Of a stretch of 37,100 bases of DNA, positions 24,308 to 31,888 are shown one piece after another (position 1 is the first letter of the stretch; every line of letters starts with the position of its first letter). The stretch comes from Desulfovibrio legallii. GTDB lineage: Bacteria > Desulfobacterota > Desulfovibrionia > Desulfovibrionales > Desulfovibrionaceae. The position numbers were made by a program, and so were the translations under genes. The DNA is taken from NCBI RefSeq assembly GCF_004309735.1, contig NZ_SIXC01000008.1, forward strand, positions 146,182-183,281. The letters run 5' to 3'. The notes under the pieces were generated by a model. The model saw only the letters and a program-made list of their open reading frames with translations. It had not been told where the DNA came from and ran no database searches.

Positions 24308-24411
24308 GACAAAGCCTCCGTACAGCTGTGATGCCATACGAAGGCCGGGCGCGCGGGGGCGGTGCGTGACGCCCCCGCGGATGGGGGGGCGTATTCTGTG
24401 TATACCGTTTT
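24308..24411 (-). promoter_or_regulatory. Leader and probable promoter of the late operon
   Basis: The 104-bp gap between the Mor-type gene and the muramidase gene is the only sizeable break before the lysis and virion genes. It contains an imperfect dyad, GCGTAT-7-ATACCG (about 24388-24407), and then a GC-rich hairpin pairing GCGGGGGCG with CGCCCCCGC (about 24352-24381) without a T-run. Mor-type activators bind dyads upstream of weak promoters in Mu, so the dyad is a plausible activator site. No clear -35/-10 pair was seen, which would fit an activator-dependent promoter. Confidence 0.4.
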
Positions 24412-24771
24412 TCAGAACAGTTTCAACTGCCGCGTTTTTTGCGGCCGCATGGAGGCCTTGACCACCTGCACATAGCGCCGCGTCACTCCAAGGGTCATGG
24501 CGATCTTGCACAGGCTTTCGCCCTGCTGCAGCAGGGCTATGATGTTTTTCTTTTTCACCTGCACGGGGGCGTCGCGCGGCAGGTCAATCTTCATGCCGCC
24601 ATATTCCCCGCACAGCGCCGCCAGCGCGTGCATGCCCAACAGTTTTTCCAGTTCATGCCCCGTGTAGGGGCGCTCCGGAACATACACGCGCGCGCCGCCA
24701 TACTTGTCCAGCAGGGCCCGGGCGGAAAAGTCGCCCAGAACCTGGTTTAATTCAGCCGCCGATACATACAT
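24412..24771 (-). CDS. Mor/C-type transcription activator
   Basis: A 119-residue protein of the Mor family. The dimerisation part has ELEKLLGMHALAALCGEYGG and the short strand MKIDLP (residues 60-65), followed by a basic segment and a C-terminal helix-turn-helix (GESLCKIAMTLGVTRRYVQV, residues of about 84-103). Mu Mor and C switch on middle and late genes. This single copy lies at the end of the early region, just ahead of the late genes, so it probably controls the lysis and morphogenesis operon. A GGAG site precedes the ATG and overlaps the GemA stop. Confidence 0.85.
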   Translation of the reverse strand: MYVSAAELNQVLGDFSARALLDKYGGARVYVPERPYTGHELEKLLGMHALAALCGEYGGMKIDLPRDAPVQVKKKNIIALLQQGESLCKIAMTLGVTRRYVQVVKASMRPQKTRQLKLF

Positions 24772-24775
24772 GGCG

Positions 24776-25246
24776 CTACTCCAGACCAGCCGCTTTTACG
24801 CGCTTTTGCAGGTCGACGATCAGCCGGGATATCTGCGCCCCGTCGGCCATCCACACAAAGCGCGCGCAGCCGAATGCCCGCTTGCAGCGGGTGTCCAGGC
24901 TGTTCATGGAATACCCAAGTTTGCGCCACAGGGCGGCGATCATGCGTTTTTCCGCCGCAAAGGGGCTGTTGGTCGGCACTTCAACCCAGTCTTCGCGGCT
25001 CAACGACTTGACGCCGGGATTGCGGCTTTTCTTCCCGGCGGTGAAGCGCGCGCCGTCCCGGGCCAGATCCTGCACCAGCGTGGCCAGCTGATGCATATTC
25101 AGATCCTTGCGGCTGTCCACGCCGAACGAGCTGCGCAGCCGCTCGCGCCACACGCCGTCATCGTCAAGACCGGGCAGCTGCTTGCGGGCTATCTCTATCT
25201 TGCGGTACAGCCCAAGACGCATGGGAGAGGTTTTCGATGTTTTCAT
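24776..25246 (-). CDS. gemA: GemA (Mu gp16-like) regulatory protein
   Basis: A 156-residue protein of the GemA/DUF1018 family: an N-terminal LYRKIEIARKQLPGLDDDGV motif with the family's LD-D-D step, then SSFGVDSRKDLNMHQLATLV, and a C-terminal KLGYSMNSLDTRCKRAFG. In Mu, GemA modulates host gene expression and DNA supercoiling. The start at Met 25246 is chosen because GAGGAG lies 7 bases upstream, in preference to the ATG at 25273. It is in the semi-early block with HU and Gam, as in Mu-like phages. Confidence 0.82.
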   Translation of the reverse strand: MKTSKTSPMRLGLYRKIEIARKQLPGLDDDGVWRERLRSSFGVDSRKDLNMHQLATLVQDLARDGARFTAGKKSRNPGVKSLSREDWVEVPTNSPFAAEKRMIAALWRKLGYSMNSLDTRCKRAFGCARFVWMADGAQISRLIVDLQKRVKAAGLE

Positions 25247-25315
25247 GGTTCGCTCCTCGGTTTGTTGCACCATGACGACCGCCCCATGCGGGGCAGATAT
25301 TGTCTATGCCCTTCT

Positions 25316-25543
25316 TCACATGCTCTCATGCTCAAGCAGCCTGCCCCCAGCATTCCAGCGCATGCGCAAATCCAACCTTTCAGCTTCATAAGCACGGCAT
25401 ACGGGCCAGGAGTAGGAGTCCATGCCGCCCAGGGCGTGCTGGCCAAGGCAAAACATGACAAAACGTCGTGCCATTGGGAGTTCAAGGAAGCGCAGGGCCG
25501 TCCCGCGCATAACCATACCCGCCATAGTCTTACTGTATTCCAT
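25316..25543 (-). CDS. Small early-region protein of unknown function
   Basis: A 75-residue basic protein (MEYSKTMAGMVMRGTALRFL..) with several Met and aromatic residues and no clear domain. GGGAG lies 7 bases before the ATG at 25543. The frame can also start at 25618 through a TAATG overlap with the preceding gene, but that extension crosses a hairpin and has a weak ribosome site. It sits between the 55-residue gene and gemA. Confidence 0.55.
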   Translation of the reverse strand: MEYSKTMAGMVMRGTALRFLELPMARRFVMFCLGQHALGGMDSYSWPVCRAYEAERLDLRMRWNAGGRLLEHESM

Positions 25544-25617
25544 CGTCTTCTCCCGTTGGCTGCTCGTCAGGCCGGAGCCGCCACGCCCCGGCGACCGCCC
25601 CGCAGGGCGGTTTCGCA

Positions 25618-25785
25618 TTAATCTTCAGAGTCCGGGGCGACGTTGGTCTCGCCCGTGAGCCACATGTGCATGTCCGTGATCCCTTGTTCGTAAGTCATTC
25701 CCGCGAACTTTGTGCCGTTATCTATGCCCTCGGCAGCCCAGTTCAGCACGCGATCTATTTCCTGCTGTGTGCGTACAATCGGCAT
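25618..25785 (-). CDS. 55-residue acidic phage protein
   Basis: A short gene, MPIVRTQQEIDRVLNWAAEG and on to a terminal PDSED, with GGGGGA 5 bases before its ATG and a TAA stop. Codon use is as in its neighbours, and the reading frame fits exactly between the HU gene and the next gene. The protein is acidic, with one probable helix (residues 7-20), and resembles no family I recognise. Operon position suggests a small early regulator or host-takeover peptide. Confidence 0.6.
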   Translation of the reverse strand: MPIVRTQQEIDRVLNWAAEGIDNGTKFAGMTYEQGITDMHMWLTGETNVAPDSED

Positions 25786-25810
25786 GGGTTCCCCCTAGTT
25801 GAGCGATTCC

Positions 25811-26068
25811 TTAAAAATCCTTGCTCAGGCTCACGCCCAGCGCCTGCCGGGCCGGGATGTCCACCGGCTCACCGGTGCGGGGGTTGCGCCCCGTGCGGGC
25901 GGCGCGTGCCTTTATCACCAGTTTGCCCACGCCGGGCAGGGGCACGGAACCGCCGCCCAGAAGTTCCGCGGCCACGATGTCGCCCAGCCGCTCCAGGCAT
26001 TCCCCGGCGTCTCCCACCGGCAGTTGCGTGGCTTCCGCATACAGTTTCACAAGTTCGGCCTTGGTCAT
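25811..26068 (-). CDS. HU-family DNA-binding protein
   Basis: An 85-residue HU/IHF-type protein. It starts MTKAELVKLYAEATQLPVGD and has the family core VPLPGVGKLVIKARAARTGR followed by NPRTGEPVDIPA, the flexible arm whose Arg/Pro intercalate into DNA. It is somewhat short at the C-terminus. In Mu, host HU and IHF assist transpososome assembly and enhancer action; a phage-encoded HU in the transposition operon could serve that role here. A GGAG site precedes the start. Confidence 0.92.
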   Translation of the reverse strand: MTKAELVKLYAEATQLPVGDAGECLERLGDIVAAELLGGGSVPLPGVGKLVIKARAARTGRNPRTGEPVDIPARQALGVSLSKDF

Positions 26069-26090
26069 GATGTCGCTCCGTAATGTTAGA

Positions 26091-26411
26091 TTAATGAACT
26101 GTTGCGCCTTGTTCTGCGTGTTCGTGCGCTTTACTGCAGGCGGCGTCCTTTGCCGTCTGTTCCCTGAGTTCTTTGACGTGTTTCAGCATTCTTTGGCAGG
26201 CAAATTCTATTTCTTCCCTGGAGATTCTTCCGTAGGCCTGATTACTGGAGTGCAACATACTGTCTGCGTCCTTGACTGTAACTGTCAGAATAAAGCCGTG
26301 GTTGGAGTCATCCCCCAGCATTTCATGCAGTTTGTTCAAGGCGCGTTTTTGCGCTTCCGCTACAGAGGGCCCTTGCACCACGGTAAGGTCAGAACTCTTT
26401 TCGTCTTTCAT
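26091..26411 (-). CDS. Early-region protein of unknown function, coupled to gam
   Basis: A 106-residue protein (MKDEKSSDLTVVQGPSVAEA..) whose ATG overlaps the gam stop (ATGA). Its middle has ALNKLHEMLGDDSNHGFILT and VTVKDADSML, then an amphipathic helical part (EEIEFACQRMLKHVKELREQ) with a His/Ala-rich end. No domain was recognised. The tight coupling suggests it is made together with Gam. Confidence 0.6.
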   Translation of the reverse strand: MKDEKSSDLTVVQGPSVAEAQKRALNKLHEMLGDDSNHGFILTVTVKDADSMLHSSNQAYGRISREEIEFACQRMLKHVKELREQTAKDAACSKAHEHAEQGATVH

Positions 26412-26950
26412 GACGCCCGCTCCAATGCTGCCGCGCCACTGCTGCCGCCGTCCGGCACGGAGTCCTTCTTGATTTCGATAAAGAACGCGTCCGCAGTGCG
26501 ACGCCGCAGCCCCACAAGTTCCAGCCGTTCGTCCGGCCATCCCAGAGCCGCTTCCTTGTTGATTTCCTCCTTCGTTCTGATGCCGTCTGTCAGATTGTAC
26601 TGACGCAGGCGCTCCAGCGTCATTTCCGGGGTTACGCCGTTGATCTGCACCACCTTTGTGCTGCAGCGGAAGCCAATCATGCCAAAGCCCATGTCCAGGC
26701 TTTTGGCGGTTCGGAACAGTTCCGCCCTGTTCAGCTTGGCATACACCGCCACGGCGTCGGCCAGTTCCTTGCGCCGGGCCGCCAGGGGGGCGCAGGCCTG
26801 GGCGGCCAAAGCCTTGGCGTTGTCAATGGCTTCCTGCATGTCCGCTTCCGCCGCGGCGATTTTGCGATCCAGCGCGGCCATTTCCGCCAGCGCGCCCTCG
26901 GCCTGGGCGCGGTCGACAACAATGTGCGGATTCGGTTTGAGGCGGGCCAC
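26408..26950 (-). CDS. gam: Mu Gam-like host-nuclease inhibitor
   Basis: A 180-residue Gam protein: an N-terminal helical coiled coil (ALAEMAALDRKIAAAEADMQ), followed by the Gam core GFGMIGFRCSTKVVQINGVT and a C-terminal LERLRQYNLTDGIRTKEEIN then GLRRRTADAFFIEIKK. Mu Gam is a Ku-related protein that binds double-strand DNA ends and protects them from RecBCD-type exonucleases. The start is a GTG that overlaps the previous TAG (TAGTG), with GGAG 6 bases upstream. Confidence 0.88.
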   Translation of the reverse strand: MARLKPNPHIVVDRAQAEGALAEMAALDRKIAAAEADMQEAIDNAKALAAQACAPLAARRKELADAVAVYAKLNRAELFRTAKSLDMGFGMIGFRCSTKVVQINGVTPEMTLERLRQYNLTDGIRTKEEINKEAALGWPDERLELVGLRRRTADAFFIEIKKDSVPDGGSSGAAALERAS

Positions 26951-27168
26951 TACAGGCTCCTCCCCATCTGGACGCAGTCCGCCGCGTCACGGCTGAAGGC
27001 TTCCACGCTCAACGGCGAGGGCAGCGACGTTTCCAGCTGTTGCGCCAGATCGGCCAAAGCCGCGAGGTTCCGGCGGCAGATGCGCAGTTTCTCCGCGTCG
27101 TCAGCGCTTACGCGGGGCAGCATCTCGCCCAGGGCGGTGTGAATGGACATGGCTTTTTCGTGCATCAT
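26950..27168 (-). CDS. Small early-region helical protein
   Basis: A 72-residue protein starting MMHEKAMSIHTALGEM, with a helical centre (DDAEKLRICRRNLAALADLA). GGAGG lies 9 bases upstream of the first ATG and overlaps the end of the winged-helix-like gene. No family recognised. It ends in the 1-bp overlap with gam. Confidence 0.55.
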   Translation of the reverse strand: MMHEKAMSIHTALGEMLPRVSADDAEKLRICRRNLAALADLAQQLETSLPSPLSVEAFSRDAADCVQMGRSL

Positions 27169-27172
27169 GGTC

Positions 27173-27793
27173 TTATTCCTCCATTTTTGTATTTGCGGTG
27201 CTGTCTTCATCCTCAAACCGCGTCCACAGCACGCCCAGGTGGGCGCGTATGCGCTCCCGCACGGCGGGCTGGTCCGGGTTTTGCGTCAGCATGCAGGTGA
27301 TCAGCCCAGCCGCCGCGGCCTTTTCCTGCTCATAGGGGTCCGGCAGGTCGCGCGGCGGCCAGGGCGTTTCCCGCTGCTCCCTGGCCTGCGAGGTGGTGCG
27401 GTACAGCAGCGTGTTGCCCTTGCGCCCGCAGCGGACCACAAAGCCCTCTTCTTCCAGCCAGGGCACATACCTGTCCGCCATGCTTCGGTCCGTTCTGGCC
27501 AGCCGGGCAACGTCGGCACGGCTCCAGCTCGGCGGCTGCGTGCGGATGATCCGCCACAGGCGGCGGTATGTTTCACCCTGGCGGCGCGGCGCTGCCCCGA
27601 TCCAGCGAAATTCGCCCCGGCCTGTCTTCTCCACCTCCGCCTGCTTGATCAGTTGCTCCAGGCGGCCGCGCAACACCTGCTTCTGGCTTTCGTTCGTCAG
27701 GCCGAATATGCCCGCCAGTTGCGGCACCGTGACCGGCGCTGCGCCAAAGGCCTTCAGCGCGGTGCGCAGTTGCGCCATGCTTTCGCTGCTCAT
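27173..27793 (-). CDS. Winged-helix-like early protein
   Basis: A 206-residue protein with two probable winged-helix segments: VTVPQLAGIFGLTNESQKQV with RLEQLIKQAEVEKTGRGEFR (about 20-65), and PSWSRADVARLARTDRSMAD with WLEEEGFVVRCGRKGNTLLY (about 88-135). It may bind DNA or act as an adaptor in transposition or regulation. The start at 27793 overlaps the stop of gene B (ATGA), and GGGGG precedes it. Similar proteins follow the B gene in some Mu-like phages, but I cannot name the family. Confidence 0.65.
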   Translation of the reverse strand: MSSESMAQLRTALKAFGAAPVTVPQLAGIFGLTNESQKQVLRGRLEQLIKQAEVEKTGRGEFRWIGAAPRRQGETYRRLWRIIRTQPPSWSRADVARLARTDRSMADRYVPWLEEEGFVVRCGRKGNTLLYRTTSQAREQRETPWPPRDLPDPYEQEKAAAAGLITCMLTQNPDQPAVRERIRAHLGVLWTRFEDEDSTANTKMEE

Positions 27794-28503
27794 GCCAGCC
27801 CCCACTTGCCCTTTTTGTGCTGTTGCAGGGTCGCCCGCGCCATATCGCCGCTGACCTCCCCGCTGCCCACGGCCCGCGCCGCCGATTCCAGCGACAGCAC
27901 GGCATTGTGTACCCGGCGGAAATTGCCCTTGGTCTGGGCATGCACCAAGGCGCAGGCTTCGGTTGACAGGCGCAGGTCCGCCGCTTCCATGGCGTACAGG
28001 GCCACGTCCGGCAGCGTAATTTTCTGAAAGGAAATGCGGAATTCATCGGGGATGCGGTCAATGATGCGGCTGCGCGCTTCAAGGCGCGAGGGCAGGCCCT
28101 GCTCGCCCAGCAAAATGACCGGGCAGCCCGTGAGGTCGTAGATGTCGCGCAAGTCTTCAATACGCCGCACGTCCAGGCGGTCGGCTTCATCCACAAAAAT
28201 GGGTTCCCTCGAATTTTCCAGAGCGTGGACGAGTTCCATCTTGCAGCGGTGCGCGCCGTAGGGGCGGCAGGCCTTGACCTCAAAGCACAGATCCTGCAAA
28301 AACCCGTGCTGCGTCACGCCTTCCAGGGCGCGCAGGTAGTAGCCCGCTTCCGCGTACAGCGCGCGGGCGGCCTCGGTTTTGCCGCACCCGGCTTCGCCCC
28401 ACACGGCAACCATGCCGGGGCGTCCCCGCTCCACGTCGCGAGCGTTGGCAACAACCTTCCTCAATTGTTGCACATTGCTTGTTTCTATGAATACCGTTTT
28501 CAT
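27790..28503 (-). CDS. Transposition protein B (MuB-like AAA+ ATPase)
   Basis: A 237-residue ATPase with Walker A GEAGCGKT (residues 36-43), Walker B PIFVDEAD with D105-E106, a sensor-type stretch CPVILLGEQGLPSRL and an arginine-rich SRIIDRIPDEFR. MuB-type proteins bind target DNA, give target immunity and stimulate transposase A. The N-terminal HTH region of MuB is missing, as in the shorter B proteins of B3-like phages. It overlaps transposase A by 4 bp and the next gene by 4 bp. Confidence 0.9.
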   Translation of the reverse strand: MKTVFIETSNVQQLRKVVANARDVERGRPGMVAVWGEAGCGKTEAARALYAEAGYYLRALEGVTQHGFLQDLCFEVKACRPYGAHRCKMELVHALENSREPIFVDEADRLDVRRIEDLRDIYDLTGCPVILLGEQGLPSRLEARSRIIDRIPDEFRISFQKITLPDVALYAMEAADLRLSTEACALVHAQTKGNFRRVHNAVLSLESAARAVGSGEVSGDMARATLQQHKKGKWGLA

Positions 28504-30698
28504 CCCGCTTGCTCCTTTGAAGGGGTGTCATACAGGCGCAGCAATTGTTCGTAGCGGCGTCCCGTGGTGGTCTGGTATTCCCTGCCTGCCTCATAGCTGG
28601 CCATGAAGGCGGCATCCGCCGCATTCAGGTCCATCCCGTCCTCATGACGCAGGCGGAAAAGGACATCGTATTTCTCAAGTTCACTGGAAAAATAGGCGGG
28701 CAGCGTGTAAACGGGGGCGGCTGACGCCTTGCGCCGTTCAAGCGCCGCCTGCACGGCTCCGTCGATGGCGCGGCGCTCCGCCTCGCTGACCTGGGGGGTG
28801 GACGCAGGCCCGATCCGATCGCGGCCGTTGGCATGGCCCGTGCCCTGAACCACTACCGGCTGGCGGCGTTGGGCCACTCCCCGCATGTAGGGCAGTTCCA
28901 GCAGGGTTTCGCCCGCCGCCCCCGAGATGCGTTCGGCCAGATCACGGGTCTGCTTGCGCAGCCTGGCGGCCTTTTTGTTGGCCTCGGAAATCCGCCGCAT
29001 GTCCGCGTCGTCGCCCAGCACGACGGCCAGGGGATTGACCGTTGCCACCGGGCGCGCCGTGCCCAGAAACCGCTGGCCGTCGTAAAGGTAGATTTCCCGC
29101 ATGTCCGCATAGCTGTAGTAGGCCGTCAGCGGTTTGTTGACGCCGTAGAGCGCGTCAGACTCGTATTCCAGCCCCAGCATGCGCACCCGGCAGCGCGATG
29201 GCGTGACCTCGCGCCGGTACAGGAACTGCCGTGCCAGGTCGGTCTTTTCCTCTTCGCTGAAGCCCGGCCCGCGCCCGGCGTCAAAGACATCCCAGGGGGT
29301 GGAGCCGGGGCGTGTCGGGTGCGGCTGCTGGGCCTTCCACCGGGCGTATTCCATGACCAGGCGCTGCACATCGGCCACCGTGGGCACATAGCCGCTTTGC
29401 TGCCGGGCCAGCCATGTTTCGTTGCGCCGCAGATGCGCGGGCTTGTCGGCGATGTCTCGCCCGACGTACGAATCCATGAGCACGGCGGCCTGCCGGTCAA
29501 AATCGCCCCACCAGCGTTCAATCACCTTGGTGCGCGCCTGATAGGGCGCGGAGTGCTGCACATGGATGCCCAGGCGCAGGTACAGGCCGTCAAACTCTTC
29601 CACGTCCGCGTCTTTGTTCTCGAAAAACTTGTTTTTGAAGGCCTGCCCGTTGTCGATGTACACGGCGCGCGGCCGCTTCCCGAGCTTGAGAATCGCCCGG
29701 TGCAGAGAAGAGGCGATGGCCTGCGTGTTTTCGCTGACCATGATTTCGAAGGAAAGAAACATGCCGCTGGCCCAGTCCAGCCAGCCCACCAGCGTCATGC
29801 GGCAGGGCTTGCCCGTATCCGGATTGATGACCGTGAAATTCATCTTGTGGCCGTCCGCCACCAGCACGTCGCCCGGCTCCAGAATGCGGCTGTCGCGCGT
29901 CATGTAGGGCAGCGCGTTGTCCGTGGTCGCTTTGTTCCCTTCGCGCATCCAGACGACCACGTCGTGGTGCAGGCTGTCGTAGCGCTTGAAAAACCGCATG
30001 ACGGAACTGTAAGAGGGGGCGGGCAGCCCCTGCTTTTCAAGGGCCGCGCCCGTGGCCATCCAGGCCAGATGCACGCTGGGCTTGCGGTCGTGCAGATAGG
30101 CCTTGAGAAACAGCGTTTCCGCCGCTTCGCCCAGTTGGCCCGCGCCCTTGGCCCCGCCCCGCGTCCATGCGCCGCGCCTGTCGGCCAGCGCGGCAAAGCC
30201 GTCCCCGTCGCGCACGGATTTTTCCCAGCGGTAGAGGGTCTTTTCGGACACAACGGGTACGGCTTCGTGTACCCATGCGGGCAGCAGCAGGCCCGCGTTG
30301 TAGGCAACCACAACGGCCTTTGAGGCTTCGCGGGCCGAACCGCCTTCGGCCTTTGCGCGCTCCATGCACGCGCGCCACTCAAGCACGATGCGATGCCGCG
30401 CGCGGGCCATGTCCAGTTTTTTGTCCGGCACGGCGGCAAGGGCCGCCGGTCTGGCGGCCGGGTTGGCGGCAGGCAGGGGCGCTTCCGCGCACGCAAGCGC
30501 CGCCTGCGTGGCCAGCGCCGCGCGGATGGCCTGCACCGTCTCGGCGGGCATGGACGACACAATCCACAGCTTGCCACCGCCGCGTCCCGCGCGGGGCAGA
30601 GATTGCCAGCTTTCGCGTTTGGCGCGGATCTGTATTGCTCGATCCGTAACTGCCAGCAGCGCAGCGATTGCTTGAGTGGAGTATGTTTCGGTAGCCAT
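28500..30698 (-). CDS. Transposase A (MuA-like DDE recombinase)
   Basis: A 732-residue transposase. The N-terminus has the Mu-type DNA-binding domain (YSTQAIAALLAVTDRAIQIR), then a second helical DNA-binding region (about 95-185, SEKTLYRWEKSVRDGDGFAA). The catalytic core shows the DDE triad as D282 in LVADGHKM, D349 in VYIDNGQAFKN and E394 in KVIERWWGDFD, with spacing close to MuA. A Mu-type C-terminal domain follows, and the tail may contact B. It cuts phage ends and joins them to target DNA for both integration and replication. Met at 30698 is preferred because GAGAAG is properly spaced for it and touches the alternative ATG at 30704. Confidence 0.93.
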   Translation of the reverse strand: MATETYSTQAIAALLAVTDRAIQIRAKRESWQSLPRAGRGGGKLWIVSSMPAETVQAIRAALATQAALACAEAPLPAANPAARPAALAAVPDKKLDMARARHRIVLEWRACMERAKAEGGSAREASKAVVVAYNAGLLLPAWVHEAVPVVSEKTLYRWEKSVRDGDGFAALADRRGAWTRGGAKGAGQLGEAAETLFLKAYLHDRKPSVHLAWMATGAALEKQGLPAPSYSSVMRFFKRYDSLHHDVVVWMREGNKATTDNALPYMTRDSRILEPGDVLVADGHKMNFTVINPDTGKPCRMTLVGWLDWASGMFLSFEIMVSENTQAIASSLHRAILKLGKRPRAVYIDNGQAFKNKFFENKDADVEEFDGLYLRLGIHVQHSAPYQARTKVIERWWGDFDRQAAVLMDSYVGRDIADKPAHLRRNETWLARQQSGYVPTVADVQRLVMEYARWKAQQPHPTRPGSTPWDVFDAGRGPGFSEEEKTDLARQFLYRREVTPSRCRVRMLGLEYESDALYGVNKPLTAYYSYADMREIYLYDGQRFLGTARPVATVNPLAVVLGDDADMRRISEANKKAARLRKQTRDLAERISGAAGETLLELPYMRGVAQRRQPVVVQGTGHANGRDRIGPASTPQVSEAERRAIDGAVQAALERRKASAAPVYTLPAYFSSELEKYDVLFRLRHEDGMDLNAADAAFMASYEAGREYQTTTGRRYEQLLRLYDTPSKEQAG

Positions 30699-30713
30699 CA
30701 GCATCTTCTCGAT

Positions 30714-30968
30714 TTATTGAGCGAGCCGTCGGGGGTCGCAAAGCTGGTTTTCCGAAACTCCGTGCTGACGAAACCAGTCAAGCACTTTGGGACTATGGAT
30801 TTCACCGTTCACCGTGCGGGCAACCGCAACCCCAGAAACTCCCAGCATGCGGCCAAGGGCCGCCATGGACGGCACCGCGTTCGCGTCCATCACTTCCCGC
30901 AAACGCCAGCGGTACTTGTATCGTTTAGCGCCCAACTCAAGGCGCTGTTGTGCCGTTGCTCGGCTCAT
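30714..30968 (-). CDS. HTH protein in Ner position
   Basis: An 84-residue protein with a basic N-terminus (LELGAKRYKYRWRLREVM) and a helix-turn-helix (SMAALGRMLGVSGVAVARTV, about 34-53) followed by HSPKVLDWFRQHGV. It sits directly before transposase A, where Mu has Ner, a negative regulator of early transcription, and probably has a similar job. It is not a clear sequence relative of Ner. The ATG overlaps the stop of the upstream gene (ATGA), with GGAGG upstream. Confidence 0.7.
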   Translation of the reverse strand: MSRATAQQRLELGAKRYKYRWRLREVMDANAVPSMAALGRMLGVSGVAVARTVNGEIHSPKVLDWFRQHGVSENQLCDPRRLAQ

Positions 30969-31411
30969 AGTTCTTCCTCCAGTTCTTTCATCAGACGCCG
31001 GGCTTTTTGAGCTTCCGCGTTTTTCTTCTTTGCGGTTACGGAGTGGCGGCCTATCTCCGCGTACAGGCGGTCTTCCGTGGTCATGATGTCCAGACCGACA
31101 GCGCGCAACATGGCGCGCAGATGGGCCGGGTTGTTGGTGGCCTTGTAGTAGGCCAGCAGCATCAGCACGGAGGGCGGACGGGAATCGTCCGAAGGGGATA
31201 AAATCTTGTGCAGCATCTCTTCGCTGATGCCGTGGGCGTTTCCACCCGTCAGTTTGATGCCGCTGGCCCGCGCTATCGCGTTCAACTTGTCCGGCAGTGC
31301 CTTGCGTCCCTCCCCCTCGGGCGCGCCAGCAATACCGCGCATTGCCGCCTTGATGGCGGGCAATGCTCCGGCAAGTTGGGCAATATCGTCTATGAGGGAA
31401 AGTTGGCGCAT
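30965..31411 (-). CDS. Early-operon protein of unknown function
   Basis: A 148-residue protein. A helical N-terminus (MRQLSLIDDIAQLAGALPAI) is followed by ALPDKLNAIARASGIKLTGG and SEEMLHKILSPSDDSRPP, which reads like a phage HTH-type regulatory segment, and a charged Lys/Glu-rich tail (KKKNAEAQKARRLMKELEEE). It could be a DNA-binding regulator. GGGTAAC precedes the ATG, which lies 5 bp after the previous gene. Confidence 0.6.
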   Translation of the reverse strand: MRQLSLIDDIAQLAGALPAIKAAMRGIAGAPEGEGRKALPDKLNAIARASGIKLTGGNAHGISEEMLHKILSPSDDSRPPSVLMLLAYYKATNNPAHLRAMLRAVGLDIMTTEDRLYAEIGRHSVTAKKKNAEAQKARRLMKELEEEL

Positions 31412-31416
31412 GGGCG

Positions 31417-31647
31417 TTACCCAATAGCTTTGGAGAGGTTGGACACGGATTCTTCAAGGGCAATCCTGCTATCCACTAAGCAGTTCAGCTTTTCTTCCAG
31501 CTCTTCCCCCTTGGCCGCCCCCCGTACCAGAGGGGACATATTCTCAAGAGCCGCATACGATTCGCTGATGCAGACCTTCATCAAATTGAGGGATTCCAAG
31601 AGCTGCACTTGGCACTTGGCAAGACCTTTTCTGCACGATGTCTTCAT
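31417..31647 (-). CDS. First gene of the early operon, small helical protein
   Basis: A 76-residue protein (MKTSCRKGLAKCQVQLLESL..) with Cys residues near the N-terminus and a helical remainder (EELEEKLNCLVDSRIALEES). GGAGGAAG lies just before the ATG. Its leader contains an imperfect 16-bp inverted repeat. Function unknown; as the first product after induction it could be a regulator. Confidence 0.55.
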   Translation of the reverse strand: MKTSCRKGLAKCQVQLLESLNLMKVCISESYAALENMSPLVRGAAKGEELEEKLNCLVDSRIALEESVSNLSKAIG

Positions 31648-31702
31648 CCCTTCCTCCGCTCGTCCAAAATTTGGTTTGGCCTGGACGTTGACCCTTAACG
31701 CG

Positions 31703-31746
31703 GCGGGCTGTTAGTTTCGTTTTGCGTGTAGAAATTAACCGCCCGC
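31703..31746 (-). repeat. Long inverted repeat in the early-operon leader
   Basis: GCGGGCTGTTAGTTTC (31703-31718) and GAAATTAACCGCCCGC (31731-31746) match as an inverted repeat at 14 of 16 positions around a 12-bp spacer. It lies between the probable early promoter and the first early gene. It could be a Ner-type operator or an RNA hairpin acting on early transcription. Confidence 0.55.
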
Positions 31747-31752
31747 AAGAAG

Positions 31753-31781
31753 AAAATAGGCTAAAATCAGAAGACAATCAA
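31753..31781 (-). promoter_or_regulatory. Candidate early (transposition-operon) promoter
   Basis: On the minus strand TTGATT (31781-31776) and TATTTT (31758-31753) are separated by 17 bp. One GCTAAAAT repeat lies inside the spacer and another touches the -35. An alternative TTGACA (31846-31841) lies upstream with a TAAAAT at a 20-bp spacing. The promoter is judged by eye only. Confidence 0.45.
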
Positions 31782-31822
31782 GCTAAAATGCAATTTCGAT
31801 CTTTAAAAAATATGATTTTAGC
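31760..31822. promoter_or_regulatory. Repressor operator array (three GCTAAAAT sites)
   Basis: GCTAAAAT occurs at 31760-31767 and 31782-31789, and inverted as ATTTTAGC at 31815-31822. Start-to-start distances are 22 and 33 bp, exact multiples of 11, so all three face the same side of the helix. They lie between the divergent repressor gene and the early operon and overlap the early promoter candidate, as expected for binding sites of the CI-like repressor. Confidence 0.6.
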
Positions 31823-31888
31823 ATAACTATTTAAACTTCTTGTCAATTCAAGCGAACTTAATTTCGGAGTTTCGCTTCGGAGTTTGAC

